DNA of 64,000 nucleotides from the NCBI GenBank assembly GCA_963544575.1, contig CAUUFZ010000004.1, forward strand, positions 1 to 64,000. Reading direction: 5' to 3'. This DNA comes from Nanosyncoccus sp963544575. Its GTDB lineage: Bacteria > Patescibacteriota > Saccharimonadia > Saccharimonadales > Saccharimonadaceae. Made by a program: the position numbers and the translations under genes. This document shows positions 42,101-50,867 of this stretch, in pieces (position 1 is the stretch's first letter; each line of letters begins with the position of its first letter). The notes beneath the pieces are model-generated. The model searched no databases. It saw only the letters and a list, made by a program, of their open reading frames with translations, and had not been told where the DNA came from.

Positions 42101-43311
42101 TGAACCGATATATTTATAAGGCCCGCGATAGTAAGTCGGGTGCAATTATTAAGGGTGTAATTCAGGCAGAGAATGAACGCGCCGCGGGAAAGCTCTTGAT
42201 TGAGCGCGGTTATACGCCGGATACAGTGACGGAAGATACTTCGGGTGATAGTTTTTTTGATAAATTTAAAAACAAAGTTACGACGAAAGATAAAATCGTT
42301 TTCACGAGACAATTTTCTACGCTGATTGGGGCGGGTTTACCACTTTCGAATTCTTTAAGGGTTTTGATTGAGCAAACCGAGAGTAAACCAATGCGTCGGG
42401 TGACGGAATCGATTTTGGCGGACGTGGAAGCGGGTAAGAGTTTGACGCAGGCATGTGCGAAATTTCCAGACGTATTTAATCGAATTTATTTGGCACTTTT
42501 AAAAGCCGGTGAATCTTCTGGTACGTTGGATAAATCTTTAAGACGACTAGCCGATCAGCAAGAAAAAGATCACGCGATGGTAATGAGAATTAAAAACTCT
42601 TTGACTTATCCGGCGATTGTGCTCGCGGTAATTATTGCGGTGTTGGTTTTCATGGTGATTGCGGTGGTGCCACAGGTGCAACAACTTTACCATGACCTGG
42701 GGAAGGATTTGCCATTGATTACGAAGTTACTAGTGGAACAGACGAATTTCTTAGTGAATATGTGGTGGCTGGTGACAATTGTGATTGGCCTTATGATTTA
42801 CTTTGTCTTCCAGTTCGTGCGCACGGATAGTGGACGACATATTTTGGCGAGAATTAAATTAAATATTCCGGTTTTTAAATCGATGTTTTGGCGCCTTTAT
42901 AACGGACGTTTTGCGCGCACGGCAGAAAACTTGCTTTCGACGGGTGTGTCGATTCAGGATACTTTGGCAATTTCAGCAGAAGCAATTAATAACTTGGTGA
43001 TGGAAGAGGAAATCAAGGAAGTTTCCGAAAAAGTGAAACAGGGTAAAACGTTGTCGGCATCATTGAAGGAACTAGATTATATTTTGCCATTATTGCCACA
43101 AATGGCGGCAATCGGTGAAGAATCTGGTAAAATTGATGAAATGTTGGGTAAGGCAGCGAACGTCTACGAAGACGAATTAGATCAGCAAATTAATACAATT
43201 TCGACATTGATTGAACCAATTATGTTGGTGATTATGGCTTTGATGGTGGCAGTAATTATTGCCGGTGTGCTCATGCCGATTTACCAATTGGTGTCGCAAA
43301 TTCAGAAATAG
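42100..43311 (+). CDS. pilC: Type IV pilus inner-membrane platform protein PilC (GspF family)
   Basis: This 403-residue protein opens with YIYKARDSKSGAIIKGVIQA, typical of PilC, and holds two cytoplasmic GspF domains (about 60-190 and 265-390). Three membrane helices lie near 168-192, 222-243 and 375-398. GspF signatures include FTRQFSTLIGAGLPL and LLKAGESSGTLD. It anchors the PilB and PilT motors. It ends the pilM-pilC operon. No prepilin or prepilin peptidase gene lies in this window. Confidence 0.93.
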   Translation: MNRYIYKARDSKSGAIIKGVIQAENERAAGKLLIERGYTPDTVTEDTSGDSFFDKFKNKVTTKDKIVFTRQFSTLIGAGLPLSNSLRVLIEQTESKPMRRVTESILADVEAGKSLTQACAKFPDVFNRIYLALLKAGESSGTLDKSLRRLADQQEKDHAMVMRIKNSLTYPAIVLAVIIAVLVFMVIAVVPQVQQLYHDLGKDLPLITKLLVEQTNFLVNMWWLVTIVIGLMIYFVFQFVRTDSGRHILARIKLNIPVFKSMFWRLYNGRFARTAENLLSTGVSIQDTLAISAEAINNLVMEEEIKEVSEKVKQGKTLSASLKELDYILPLLPQMAAIGEESGKIDEMLGKAANVYEDELDQQINTISTLIEPIMLVIMALMVAVIIAGVLMPIYQLVSQIQK

Positions 43312-43318
43312 AGGCAAA

Positions 43319-43774
43319 ATGAGAAAATTATGGACAGATGGAAGTGCGTCACCGAATCCGGGGCCGGGGGGATTTTCTGTAATTGAAGACAAAAAACCGG
43401 TAGCGATGGGGCGAGAAGATTTGACGACAAATATTCGAATGGAAGGTTCGGCAATTCTGGAAGCTCTTAAGGTATTAGCCGGTGAGGAAGCGGAAATTTG
43501 GACTGACTCAGAATTTTGGATTAATGTGCTAACAAAATGGGCGCCAGGTTGGGAAAAGAACGGTTGGAAAAAGAAGAGCGGACCAATTAAAAATTTAGGT
43601 TTAGTAAAAAAAGTGTTCAAAGCTTACAGGGAAGCAAACGCGAAATTGGTCTGGGTGCGTGGCCATAATGGTACGACAGAAAATGAGCTAGCCGACGAGT
43701 GGGCGAATAAGGCACGAGAAAATCAAAACCTTCCAGGTTTAGAAATTTTAACGGTGGAAACGAGTGAAGAATGA
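43319..43774 (+). CDS. RNase HI-family ribonuclease
   Basis: This 151-residue protein carries the RNase H acidic residues in WTDGSASPNPG, RMEGSAILEAL, WTDSEFW and ENELADEWAN, plus the HNGT loop. It cleaves the RNA of RNA-DNA hybrids. The ATG at 43319 is preferred over upstream in-frame codons that lie inside pilC. It overlaps the CYTH gene by ATGA. The substrate-handle region is modified (GWEKNGWKKK). Confidence 0.88.
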   Translation: MRKLWTDGSASPNPGPGGFSVIEDKKPVAMGREDLTTNIRMEGSAILEALKVLAGEEAEIWTDSEFWINVLTKWAPGWEKNGWKKKSGPIKNLGLVKKVFKAYREANAKLVWVRGHNGTTENELADEWANKARENQNLPGLEILTVETSEE

Positions 43775-44313
43775 AAAAAATTATTGTCAAAGCAGAAGTT
43801 AAGGATGTCGATAAGTTAGAAAATCGCTTGATGAATTTGGGTTATGATTTTGACCCGATGTACTGGCAGCATTCACGAATTTTTGTGCCACGAAATTATG
43901 AAGAGCACAATAATTTTGCTCGCATGATTCTAAGGATGGACGTGAAGGCGGTGGATCGCCCAGCGCGTTACAGCTTGATTTGTAAAAGGCATCTAGAAAA
44001 ATCGAAGATTGATTTGGTGCACGAAACTTTGGTTTCGAGTTATGCAGAAGCGGCGAATATTTTGTTGCAGATGGGGTTGATTATCCAATCGGAAGTTTCG
44101 AGAACGCGCCAAGAAGTAGTGCTGGAGAACGGAATTACGATTTATCTTGACCAAATCGAGCATGGCCGAAAATCTTATATTAAGTTCGAGGCGGTTTTGG
44201 AAAATGAATCAGAGGCCGAAGAAATACGAAATCGCATTGAAGTTTTGATGATGGACTTAAATATTTTGCCGGATTTGGTGGTAAAAGATACTTATGGCGA
44301 AACAGCGAAGTAA
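43771..44313 (+). CDS. CYTH-domain protein (class IV adenylate cyclase-like)
   Basis: The 180-residue protein starts KKIIVKAEVKDVDKLENRL, resembling the E-x-E/K-x-K entry strand of CYTH enzymes, and has RYSLICKRH and IYLDQIEHGRKSYIKFEAVL strands that form the tunnel. CYTH proteins act on triphosphates (thiamine triphosphate, ATP) or polyphosphate. The classical ExExK is reduced here, so activity is uncertain. It is coupled to the RNase HI gene by a four-base overlap. Confidence 0.7.
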   Translation: MKKIIVKAEVKDVDKLENRLMNLGYDFDPMYWQHSRIFVPRNYEEHNNFARMILRMDVKAVDRPARYSLICKRHLEKSKIDLVHETLVSSYAEAANILLQMGLIIQSEVSRTRQEVVLENGITIYLDQIEHGRKSYIKFEAVLENESEAEEIRNRIEVLMMDLNILPDLVVKDTYGETAK

Positions 44314-44349
44314 AAGTGTGCTAAACTAATAGAAAAATAGTGAGGTGAT

Positions 44350-45369
44350 ATGGATTCCGAAAAGACTGAAATTACGAACTCTGAAATTCGAAAATTGAAT
44401 GATTTTGATGTATTTTTGTGGGCGAATGAGCTTGATGAAGTAAAAAATAATGTGTCGTGTGAACTATTTTTGTTCAACAAAAACTACACGCCATTTAAGA
44501 TTCGTTATTCTGAAAAATTAACTAATTCAGTGAAGCAGATGTTTATGGGGGAGGCGATTGCTTATGTGATTTCGGGCGCGGAAAAAGGTTTGGAATGCCG
44601 CGAGTACGAAAAATCGGACGGTGAAGATAAGGTGATTTATCGTACGGATCTTTCGAAAGTAATTCGGGCGGAAAGTTTACTGAATTTGATCGAAAAAGAA
44701 TACAAGGATATCGATTATTTCACGGATAATGAGCATCAGTTCAAGAAGATGAAGGGAATCATCGCGAAGTTTTCTTATCCAGGTGGTGACGATGGTACGA
44801 AAGTTTTCTATATTGCGAAGGGAATTTCCGCAGCCTCAGCTTTGAGTGCGAAAACTTCTTGGGAATTGAATGGTGAAAGTTTTGAGCCATTCTCTGCAGA
44901 GGTGGCTTTGAAGATGCCAGATGATAATCAGGTGGCCTTTGTCGATGGATCGGTAGTAATTTTTAACCAGACGAAGTTTGAAAATCTTTTTCAATACGAC
45001 TTTAAATCACAGATGTTGGCAGAAGCGAAGGCGAAGGAAATTGAAGAAAAATATAAACTTTCGTTTGCGGAAGGTTTGACTTTGAATGCGCTTTTGATGG
45101 ATAAGAAGCCTTTGGTGAAGAAGTTACAGGACATGAACATCGAAGAACAGATGTCGCAAGAGCAATTGGTGGATTATGCTGATGAAATGAAATTGGAATT
45201 GATGACCGATGATGACGGTGCCATTATTATGATGGATGATAAGGATTTGACGATGTTTGTGAATCTTTTGAACGAAGATTATTACGTCTCGCCAATTAAT
45301 GGTAAGCGCTACGAGATTAAGTCGAAGAAATTATTAAACGAGCCGGAAGGCGAACCACCAAGAGGCTAA
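44350..45369 (+). CDS. KwaB-like (DUF4868) protein, possible defence factor
   Basis: The 339-residue soluble protein matches the layout of KwaB, the DNA-binding partner of the Kiwa anti-phage system. An N-terminal ELFLFNKNYTPFKIRYSEK segment is followed by a central block FVDGSVVIFNQTKFENLFQY, close to the family pattern D-G-x-I-x-I-x-N-x-x-x-F-E-x-L. Near the end LNEDYYVSPINGKRYEIKSK matches the conserved tail. GAGGTGAT is the ribosome site. No four-helix KwaA gene is adjacent. The next gene starts one base after its stop. A defence role is inferred from family only. Confidence 0.65.
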   Translation: MDSEKTEITNSEIRKLNDFDVFLWANELDEVKNNVSCELFLFNKNYTPFKIRYSEKLTNSVKQMFMGEAIAYVISGAEKGLECREYEKSDGEDKVIYRTDLSKVIRAESLLNLIEKEYKDIDYFTDNEHQFKKMKGIIAKFSYPGGDDGTKVFYIAKGISAASALSAKTSWELNGESFEPFSAEVALKMPDDNQVAFVDGSVVIFNQTKFENLFQYDFKSQMLAEAKAKEIEEKYKLSFAEGLTLNALLMDKKPLVKKLQDMNIEEQMSQEQLVDYADEMKLELMTDDDGAIIMMDDKDLTMFVNLLNEDYYVSPINGKRYEIKSKKLLNEPEGEPPRG

Positions 45370-45370
45370 A

Positions 45371-45556
45371 ATGCACCATTGTCGAATTTGCGGACATGCG
45401 GTGGAATGCGGAAGTGAAAATAAGACTTCTCGCATTTTCGGTGGTTTGCCAAGGTTTTCGATTTGTGCGCGATGTTTGTTTCGGATTTTTCATTTGAGAC
45501 TTTTAGATAAACGTGGAGTGAATGAAATTTCACGAGGGAATTGTTTGATTAATTAA
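45371..45556 (+). CDS. Small zinc-ribbon-like protein coupled to the KwaB-like gene
   Basis: The 61-residue protein has CRIC near the start and CARC near residue 33, two CxxC knuckles 28 residues apart, followed by a basic helix (FRIFHLRLLDKRG). It looks like a compact zinc ribbon that could bind nucleic acid or a protein partner. It begins one base after the KwaB-like stop, so the two are very probably translated together. No family was recognised. Confidence 0.6.
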   Translation: MHHCRICGHAVECGSENKTSRIFGGLPRFSICARCLFRIFHLRLLDKRGVNEISRGNCLIN

Positions 45557-45597
45557 ATTTTTTACTCAGAATTTTAATAGTAGAATAAGGAGTAAAA

Positions 45598-46617
45598 ATG
45601 AAAAATTTGAAAAAGTTATGGGCGATTTTTGGCCTAGTTTTGGTGGTGGGATTATTGGCTTTTTTGGTATTAAATCGAGAAAAGTTTGAACAAAAAAAGT
45701 ATTCAGTAGTGTCGACCAGTTTTCCGGGGTATGATTTTGCCAGGGCGGTGACAAAGAGTACGAATATTAGTACAAAAATGTTGGTGAAGCCGGGGGCGGA
45801 AACCCATACCTATGAACCAACACCGCAGGATATTATCGATATTAAAAATGCGGATATGTTTGTCTATGTGGGGGGAGATTCCGACACTTGGGTGGAGAAA
45901 ATTTTGAAGGACGTAGATACGAAAAAGACTCATGTGGTGAAATTAGTTGATCTTGTGTCGACGGTAGAAGAAGAAATCGTGGAAGGAATGGAAGATGAGG
46001 ATGAACATGATCACGAGCATGATCACGATCATTCGCATAGCCACGAGCATGACCACGATCATGATCATAAGCACGACCATGACGAAGAAGAAGAGGGGCC
46101 AGAGATTGATGAGCACGTTTGGACGAGCCCGAAAAAGGCGATGGAAATCGTGAAAAAAATCGCAAAAGTAGCTTCCGAAATTGATGCGACTGAAGAGACG
46201 AAAATTAACGACAATGCGGAAAAATACGTGGCAGAAATTGCGCAAGTAGATAAGGATTTGCATCAAGCAATTGATGGTAAAATTTCGGAAATCGTGGTGG
46301 CGGATCGTTTTCCGTTCCGTTATTTTGCTGATGAATTCGGCTTGAAGTATGCGGCAGCTTTTTCGGGTTGTTCAGAACAAACTGAGGCAAGTGCGAAGAC
46401 AATTAGTTTTTTGATTAATAAAGTGAAGCAAGATAAGATTAAGAAAATTTACAAGATTGAACTTTCGAACGGTAAAATCGCAGAAACGGTAAGTAAAGAT
46501 ACGGGCGCGGAAGTTTTAGAGCTACATTCGGCACATAATGTGACGGCGGATGATTTTTCGAAGGGTGTGACTTATGTAGACCTGATGAAACGAAATCTTG
46601 CAGCCCTAAGTAAATAG
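45598..46617 (+). CDS. znuA: Zinc/manganese ABC importer substrate-binding protein (ZnuA-like)
   Basis: This 339-residue protein is anchored by one N-terminal helix (about 8-25), not a lipobox cysteine. The cluster A-I binding domain shows GAETHTYEPTPQDI, whose histidine is a metal ligand, and DEHVWTSPKKAMEIV. Between them lies an acidic, histidine-rich loop (about 135-163) of alternating H-D-H-E units typical of zinc-binding ZnuA. An AAGGAG ribosome site supports the ATG. It heads a znuA-C-B operon. Confidence 0.92.
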   Translation: MKNLKKLWAIFGLVLVVGLLAFLVLNREKFEQKKYSVVSTSFPGYDFARAVTKSTNISTKMLVKPGAETHTYEPTPQDIIDIKNADMFVYVGGDSDTWVEKILKDVDTKKTHVVKLVDLVSTVEEEIVEGMEDEDEHDHEHDHDHSHSHEHDHDHDHKHDHDEEEEGPEIDEHVWTSPKKAMEIVKKIAKVASEIDATEETKINDNAEKYVAEIAQVDKDLHQAIDGKISEIVVADRFPFRYFADEFGLKYAAAFSGCSEQTEASAKTISFLINKVKQDKIKKIYKIELSNGKIAETVSKDTGAEVLELHSAHNVTADDFSKGVTYVDLMKRNLAALSK

Positions 46618-46624
46618 GATTTTT

Positions 46625-47332
46625 ATGGAAAAACAGCCAATCATTGCAGTAAAAAACTTGAGCGTAGAATACGCGAAAACGCCGGTGTTTCGGAAGATTA
46701 ATTTTGAAATTTTGGCGGGAGATTTTATCTGCTTGGTTGGCTGTAATGGGGCTGGGAAAACCACTCTAATTAAGACAATTTTAGGTTTGATAGAACCAAG
46801 TGCAGGAAGTGTGGAGTTTCTCGGGATGAGCCGGAAGGAGATTGGCTATATTTCACAGGAGACGGTAATAACGTCGAATTTTCCGGCAACAGTGGAAGAA
46901 ATTGTATTAAGTGGACTACTCAATCAGAAGCGGGGGATTTTTTATACGAAGAGTGACAAGAAAAAATGTGAGGAAGCGCTCGCGAAATTTGGTATGAAAA
47001 AATTGTTGAAGAAACACTTCGCGGAGCTTTCGGGTGGGCAAAAACAGAAAATTTGGTTAGCGCGGGCGGTGGTAGCGACGAAGAAATTATTGATTTTGGA
47101 CGAACCGGGGAATAATTTGGATTCAAAATCGAAGAAAGAATTATACACAGAGCTTTTGAAATTAAATGCGCAGGGAATTACAGTGGTGATGATTACGCAC
47201 GATCTCGATCATCAGAATTTGGTGGGGAATAAAATTTTGGCGCTAGCGGACGGGGTGGCGACGATGGAGACTACGGATGAATATGTGAAAAGAATTCATC
47301 GCCATGACTATAGCGAAGGTGAGGGGAAATAG
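46625..47332 (+). CDS. znuC: Zinc/manganese ABC importer ATPase (ZnuC-like)
   Basis: The 235-residue ATPase has Walker A GCNGAGKTT, signature LSGGQKQKIWLARAV, Walker B LLILDEPGNNLD and the switch histidine in VMITHD. It powers metal uptake through ZnuB. It lies seven bases after znuA. The glycine-rich GNNLD replaces the more common T-G-x-L-D, as is usual in this subfamily. Confidence 0.92.
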   Translation: MEKQPIIAVKNLSVEYAKTPVFRKINFEILAGDFICLVGCNGAGKTTLIKTILGLIEPSAGSVEFLGMSRKEIGYISQETVITSNFPATVEEIVLSGLLNQKRGIFYTKSDKKKCEEALAKFGMKKLLKKHFAELSGGQKQKIWLARAVVATKKLLILDEPGNNLDSKSKKELYTELLKLNAQGITVVMITHDLDHQNLVGNKILALADGVATMETTDEYVKRIHRHDYSEGEGK

Positions 47333-47341
47333 GAGGTGGTG

Positions 47342-48175
47342 ATGAACGGAATTTTGGAAAAGTTTCTGGAAATGTGGCAATACCAGTTTATGGTGAAAGC
47401 CTTGTTAGTGGGAGTGGTGTTGGCGGTGACGGCAGGGCTGATCGGGGTGTCCTTGGTTTTGAGGCGAAAGGCGATGATTGGCGATGGACTTTCACATGTG
47501 GGGTTTGGCGCCTTTGCGATCGCGACGGTGATTGGGGTGATGCCGCTGCAGTTTGCTTTGCCGATAGTGATTTTGGCGGCGATTTTAATTTTGCAGGTGA
47601 ATCAGAAGAGTAAGGTGGATGCGGATGCTTTAATTGCGATGCTTTCGGCGGGGGCATTGGCGGTGGGAACTTTGGTGATATCAGTGGTAAAGGGGGTGAA
47701 TACGGATATTAATAATTATTTATTTGGCAGTATTCTGGCACTAGATGATTTCGATGTGGTAGCGGGAGTGATTTTTTCGCTCGTGGTGATTTTATTCTTT
47801 ATTGTGAAATATCATGAGATTTTCGCGATGACGTTTGATGAGAATTTTGCCAAATCGATTGGACTGAAGACCGAGCGGCTAAATACAATTTTTGCGATTT
47901 TGTGTGCAGTGGTAGTGGTGCTGGGAATGCGACTAGTGGGGGCGCTTCTGATTTCGAGTTTAATTATTTTCCCGACGGTGACGGCGATGCAGGTGGTGAA
48001 AAGTTTTAAGGCGGTGGTTTTTACCTCGGTGGTAGTTTCGGTATTTTGTATGGTAATGGGGATTATCTTTTCTTATTTTGTGGCGACGCCGACCGGGGCA
48101 ACAATTGTGATTTTTAATGTGATGGCGTTTTTGGTGGCGAAAATGGTGGAGGTTTTTGAATATGATATTTCATGA
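47342..48175 (+). CDS. znuB: Zinc/manganese ABC importer permease (ZnuB-like)
   Basis: This 277-residue ABC-3 family permease has about eight hydrophobic helices and the characteristic GDGLSHVGFGAFAIAT segment. GGAGG five bases upstream selects the ATG at 47342 rather than the two GTG codons before it. The last codons overlap the start of the next gene. With znuA and znuC it should import Zn2+ or Mn2+. The C-terminus (FEYDIS) is short, perhaps altered by insertion of the following gene. Confidence 0.92.
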   Translation: MNGILEKFLEMWQYQFMVKALLVGVVLAVTAGLIGVSLVLRRKAMIGDGLSHVGFGAFAIATVIGVMPLQFALPIVILAAILILQVNQKSKVDADALIAMLSAGALAVGTLVISVVKGVNTDINNYLFGSILALDDFDVVAGVIFSLVVILFFIVKYHEIFAMTFDENFAKSIGLKTERLNTIFAILCAVVVVLGMRLVGALLISSLIIFPTVTAMQVVKSFKAVVFTSVVVSVFCMVMGIIFSYFVATPTGATIVIFNVMAFLVAKMVEVFEYDIS

Positions 48176-48950
48176 ATTTGGTGATAAAAAATTTCCACAT
48201 ATATTATTGATACACGGCGGAGGTAATTCCTGGTGGAATTATCTTCGGCAAGCTCGTATATTATCCGATAAATATCATGTGATTTTACCAACACTTGATG
48301 GTCATGGAGAAGAATATCAAAAAGAGTATATTTCAACTGAAAACTCCGCACATCAAATTATGGACTATATAAAAAACAATTGTAATGGAAAATTGTTTGC
48401 TGTGGGAGGTGTTTCTTTGGGGGGTCAAATTGCCATTGAGCTATTATCGCTAAATAGTGATATAGCTCAGAAAGCAATAATAGATGGTAGTATTTGTATT
48501 CCTCAACCCAGGCTGGCAAGGGTTAGTACGATTATTGTAAAATTATTTGGAAAACTTATGTTTAGCAAATATGCATGTAAAATTCAGTTGAGTTTAATGA
48601 AAAAAATGTTTCCTAATATGGCTTATCCGGAAGAAATGGAAGACTATTATATGGAGGATATGCCAAGGATGCCGATTAAAACATTGGTGACTATGTATCA
48701 AACGTATATGGGAGAATATAGGCTTAAATATTCTATTGCAGAAAGCAAAGCGCAGGTTCTATATATTTATGGTGAAAAAGAAATGGGTTGCGTTAAGGAA
48801 TCGGCTAAGTTATTTCAAAAAATGCATCCCAATTGTACCGTATATGAAGCGAAAGGGTATAATCATGGCTATCTATCTGTTTATCTGCCTTTGGAGTGGA
48901 TGGATTTAGTTAATCCATTTTTGGAAAACGATGTTCATCATAATAACTAA
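48162..48950 (+). CDS. Alpha/beta hydrolase, probably acquired
   Basis: The 262-residue protein has the alpha/beta-hydrolase fold markers: LLIHGGGNSWW (oxyanion region), the nucleophile elbow GGVSLGGQIA and a catalytic His in GYNHGYLS. An acid is likely in the IYGEKE loop. The substrate is unknown. The gene overlaps the end of znuB by 14 bases. Its codon use is unlike the neighbours: much richer in ATA, AAA and TTA, and poorer in GCG, GTG and ACG. That pattern and the Clostridia-like protein suggest recent transfer from Firmicutes. Confidence 0.85.
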   Translation: MIFHEFGDKKFPHILLIHGGGNSWWNYLRQARILSDKYHVILPTLDGHGEEYQKEYISTENSAHQIMDYIKNNCNGKLFAVGGVSLGGQIAIELLSLNSDIAQKAIIDGSICIPQPRLARVSTIIVKLFGKLMFSKYACKIQLSLMKKMFPNMAYPEEMEDYYMEDMPRMPIKTLVTMYQTYMGEYRLKYSIAESKAQVLYIYGEKEMGCVKESAKLFQKMHPNCTVYEAKGYNHGYLSVYLPLEWMDLVNPFLENDVHHNN

Positions 48951-49044
48951 ACTATGAAGTTATATAATAATTCCTAGGTTATTTTACTAAAAAGTCTTAG
49001 TTAATCTCTATGTTTATCAAAAATGGTCGTGGAATCTAATATGG

Positions 49045-49050
49045 TATAAT
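49045..49050 (+). promoter_or_regulatory. -10 box of the tRNA-Arg(CCT)-bPH2 unit
   Basis: A perfect TATAAT ends eight bases before the tRNA. Confidence 0.6.
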
Positions 49051-49058
49051 TTAGGTAT

Positions 49059-49134
49059 GGCCTGGTAGCTCAATGGATAGAGCGGCTCCGTCCTAAGGAG
49101 AAGGTTGCGAGTTCGACTCCCGCCCGGGTCACCA
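49059..49134 (+). tRNA. tRNA-Arg(CCT)
   Basis: Acceptor GGCCTGG/CCGGGTC, D-loop with A20, anticodon loop GTCCTAA (CCT, reads AGG), discriminator A and encoded CCA. The next gene's ATG is only seven bases after CCA. Confidence 0.93.
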
Positions 49135-49141
49135 AATACGT

Positions 49142-49621
49142 ATGAGAAAAATGATTTTTGATGGTCAGAGAGAAGGCGAAGAGGTGCAGTTTGTGTTCCG
49201 ACGCCATTTTTTGACGGCGAAGTCCGGTGTGATATTTTTAATTTTAATGATTATGATCGGGGTGGGATTAACTTTACTTTGGCCAAACAATATGATGATT
49301 TTTGAGACTTTTTTGGCGCTGATTTTGGTAGGGGTTTTAGGATTTTTATATTCTTACATGCTATGGTATTTTTCGATTTACATCGTGACCAATCAGCGCA
49401 TTCGCCAGATTTCACAACGAGGTCTGTTTAAGAAATCAGTGGTAGACTTGGGACTGGACAAAATCCAGAGTATTTCTTATGGCGTGAATGGAATTCGGGC
49501 AGGGCTAATGGGTTATGGTACGATTGTAATTCAAACGGCGGTGGGGGATTTGGTAATATCGATGGTGAAAAATTCAGAAAAAATTTATAACGATTTACAA
49601 AATCTAATTAACGAGAAATAG
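49142..49621 (+). CDS. bPH2-domain membrane protein
   Basis: The 159-residue protein has two membrane helices (about 28-48 and 54-76) followed by a bacterial PH-like domain: YIVTNQRIRQISQRGLFKK and the strand LDKIQSISYG are typical of PF03703. The function is unknown. There is no room for a separate promoter or ribosome site, because the ATG is seven bases after the tRNA-Arg(CCT) CCA end. The mRNA is presumably released by tRNA processing. Confidence 0.85.
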   Translation: MRKMIFDGQREGEEVQFVFRRHFLTAKSGVIFLILMIMIGVGLTLLWPNNMMIFETFLALILVGVLGFLYSYMLWYFSIYIVTNQRIRQISQRGLFKKSVVDLGLDKIQSISYGVNGIRAGLMGYGTIVIQTAVGDLVISMVKNSEKIYNDLQNLINEK

Positions 49622-49624
49622 GAA

Positions 49625-50740
49625 ATGAGCAAGGCTAAATTAGAAAACGAAGTGGATAAAACTATGACAAACGAAACTGAAGAGATCAAAGAAAAGAAAC
49701 TTTCAATCGTGGATAAGATGAAGCAAAAGCGCGAGCAGAAGAAGATTGAAGAATTCAAGAATAAGACAGAACTGGAGAAAGTGGAAGAGCGTCGTGAAGA
49801 GGTGCTTTCAAAGGGGCGTAAGTTCAAATATCCAATGCAATATGCAAAATATCGCGTGGTGACGGTGACGATTATTTTGTCGGTGATGGCAGTGGTTTTG
49901 GCTTCGGGGGCGGGTTATTTTATGCTTTATAAATGGCAGAGTACGAATCCGATTCTTTATCGCTTGACCCAACTTTTGCCGGTGTCGGTGGCCAATGTAA
50001 ATGGCGCGGATGTGCGTTATTCGGATTATCTTTTGATTTATCATAGTACGATTACGCCGATTGAAAAACAACAGGGTAAACTAGATAATGCAAAAGATAA
50101 TGATTTTATGGAGCAGCATTATAAGCGCTTGGCGTTGGATGAGGCAGAGAATTATGCTTGGGCCTTGAAATTGGCGAAAGAAAATGATTTGACGGTGACC
50201 GATAAGGAAGTGGACGAAACGATTTTAGAGCACCGAAAAATTGGTGGTGTGGAACGTAGTGAAGAGGGATTCAAGAAAATCTTGGAGGATAATTTTGGTT
50301 TGACGATGAAGGAATATCGTCGAATGATTTATCTGTCACTGGTGAAGGAAAAAGTTTCTCAGGCAGTCGATACGAATGCAGTGCAGCTTGCGGCGCAGGT
50401 TGAATCTTTGATTAAATCCGGAAAAGATTTGAAGGCGATTTCGGAAGAACTGGGTGATAAGGTGCTTTATGAAGAAACGGGGGGACTGGTCGATAAGATG
50501 AATGTGGATGGGGGTAGATCACTAAAAGCGATGAGTCTCAATGCAGGGGAAATTTCGGATAAATTTGTTTCAAGTTCTGGTGATGGTTATTACTTCGTGA
50601 AATTGGTGGCGAAAACCGATTCGACAGTGAATTACACTTCGATTAAAATTTCATTTACGGAATTTGATAAGCAAATGAAAGAAATTAGAGATTCTGGGAA
50701 GATTAAAGAATTGATTAAAATTGATCGACAAGAATCTTAA
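49625..50740 (+). CDS. PrsA/SurA-like membrane-anchored foldase
   Basis: The 371-residue protein has a charged cytoplasmic coil (about 1-72), one membrane helix (about 78-100) and an outer chaperone domain. That domain includes an SurA_N-like helical part (LALDEAENYAWALKLAKEND..TVTDKEVDE) and a C-terminal rotamase-like region ending TDSTVNYTSIKI. Such proteins fold secreted proteins and would serve the many surface proteins here. It starts four bases after the bPH2 stop. Confidence 0.8.
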   Translation: MSKAKLENEVDKTMTNETEEIKEKKLSIVDKMKQKREQKKIEEFKNKTELEKVEERREEVLSKGRKFKYPMQYAKYRVVTVTIILSVMAVVLASGAGYFMLYKWQSTNPILYRLTQLLPVSVANVNGADVRYSDYLLIYHSTITPIEKQQGKLDNAKDNDFMEQHYKRLALDEAENYAWALKLAKENDLTVTDKEVDETILEHRKIGGVERSEEGFKKILEDNFGLTMKEYRRMIYLSLVKEKVSQAVDTNAVQLAAQVESLIKSGKDLKAISEELGDKVLYEETGGLVDKMNVDGGRSLKAMSLNAGEISDKFVSSSGDGYYFVKLVAKTDSTVNYTSIKISFTEFDKQMKEIRDSGKIKELIKIDRQES

Positions 50741-50756
50741 GTGAGATTGATAAAAA

Positions 50757-50785
50757 CCACCTCTGGAAACAGGGGTGGACTTTTT
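50757..50785 (+). terminator. Terminator after the foldase gene
   Basis: CCACCTCTG pairs with CAGGGGTGG around GAAA, followed by TTTTT. Confidence 0.85.
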
Positions 50786-50867
50786 AGTAAATTTGATTAC
50801 AATAATCTATAAGCGTAAGTTAAGATTACGAGTACTTTAAACTTTAGAAAATTCGAAGGAGGGGGAT

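Noticed and set aside
47388..47657. 89-residue open frame antisense to znuB
   Set aside because: Pro/Ser/Lys-rich shadow of a GC-rich coding stretch, no ribosome site.
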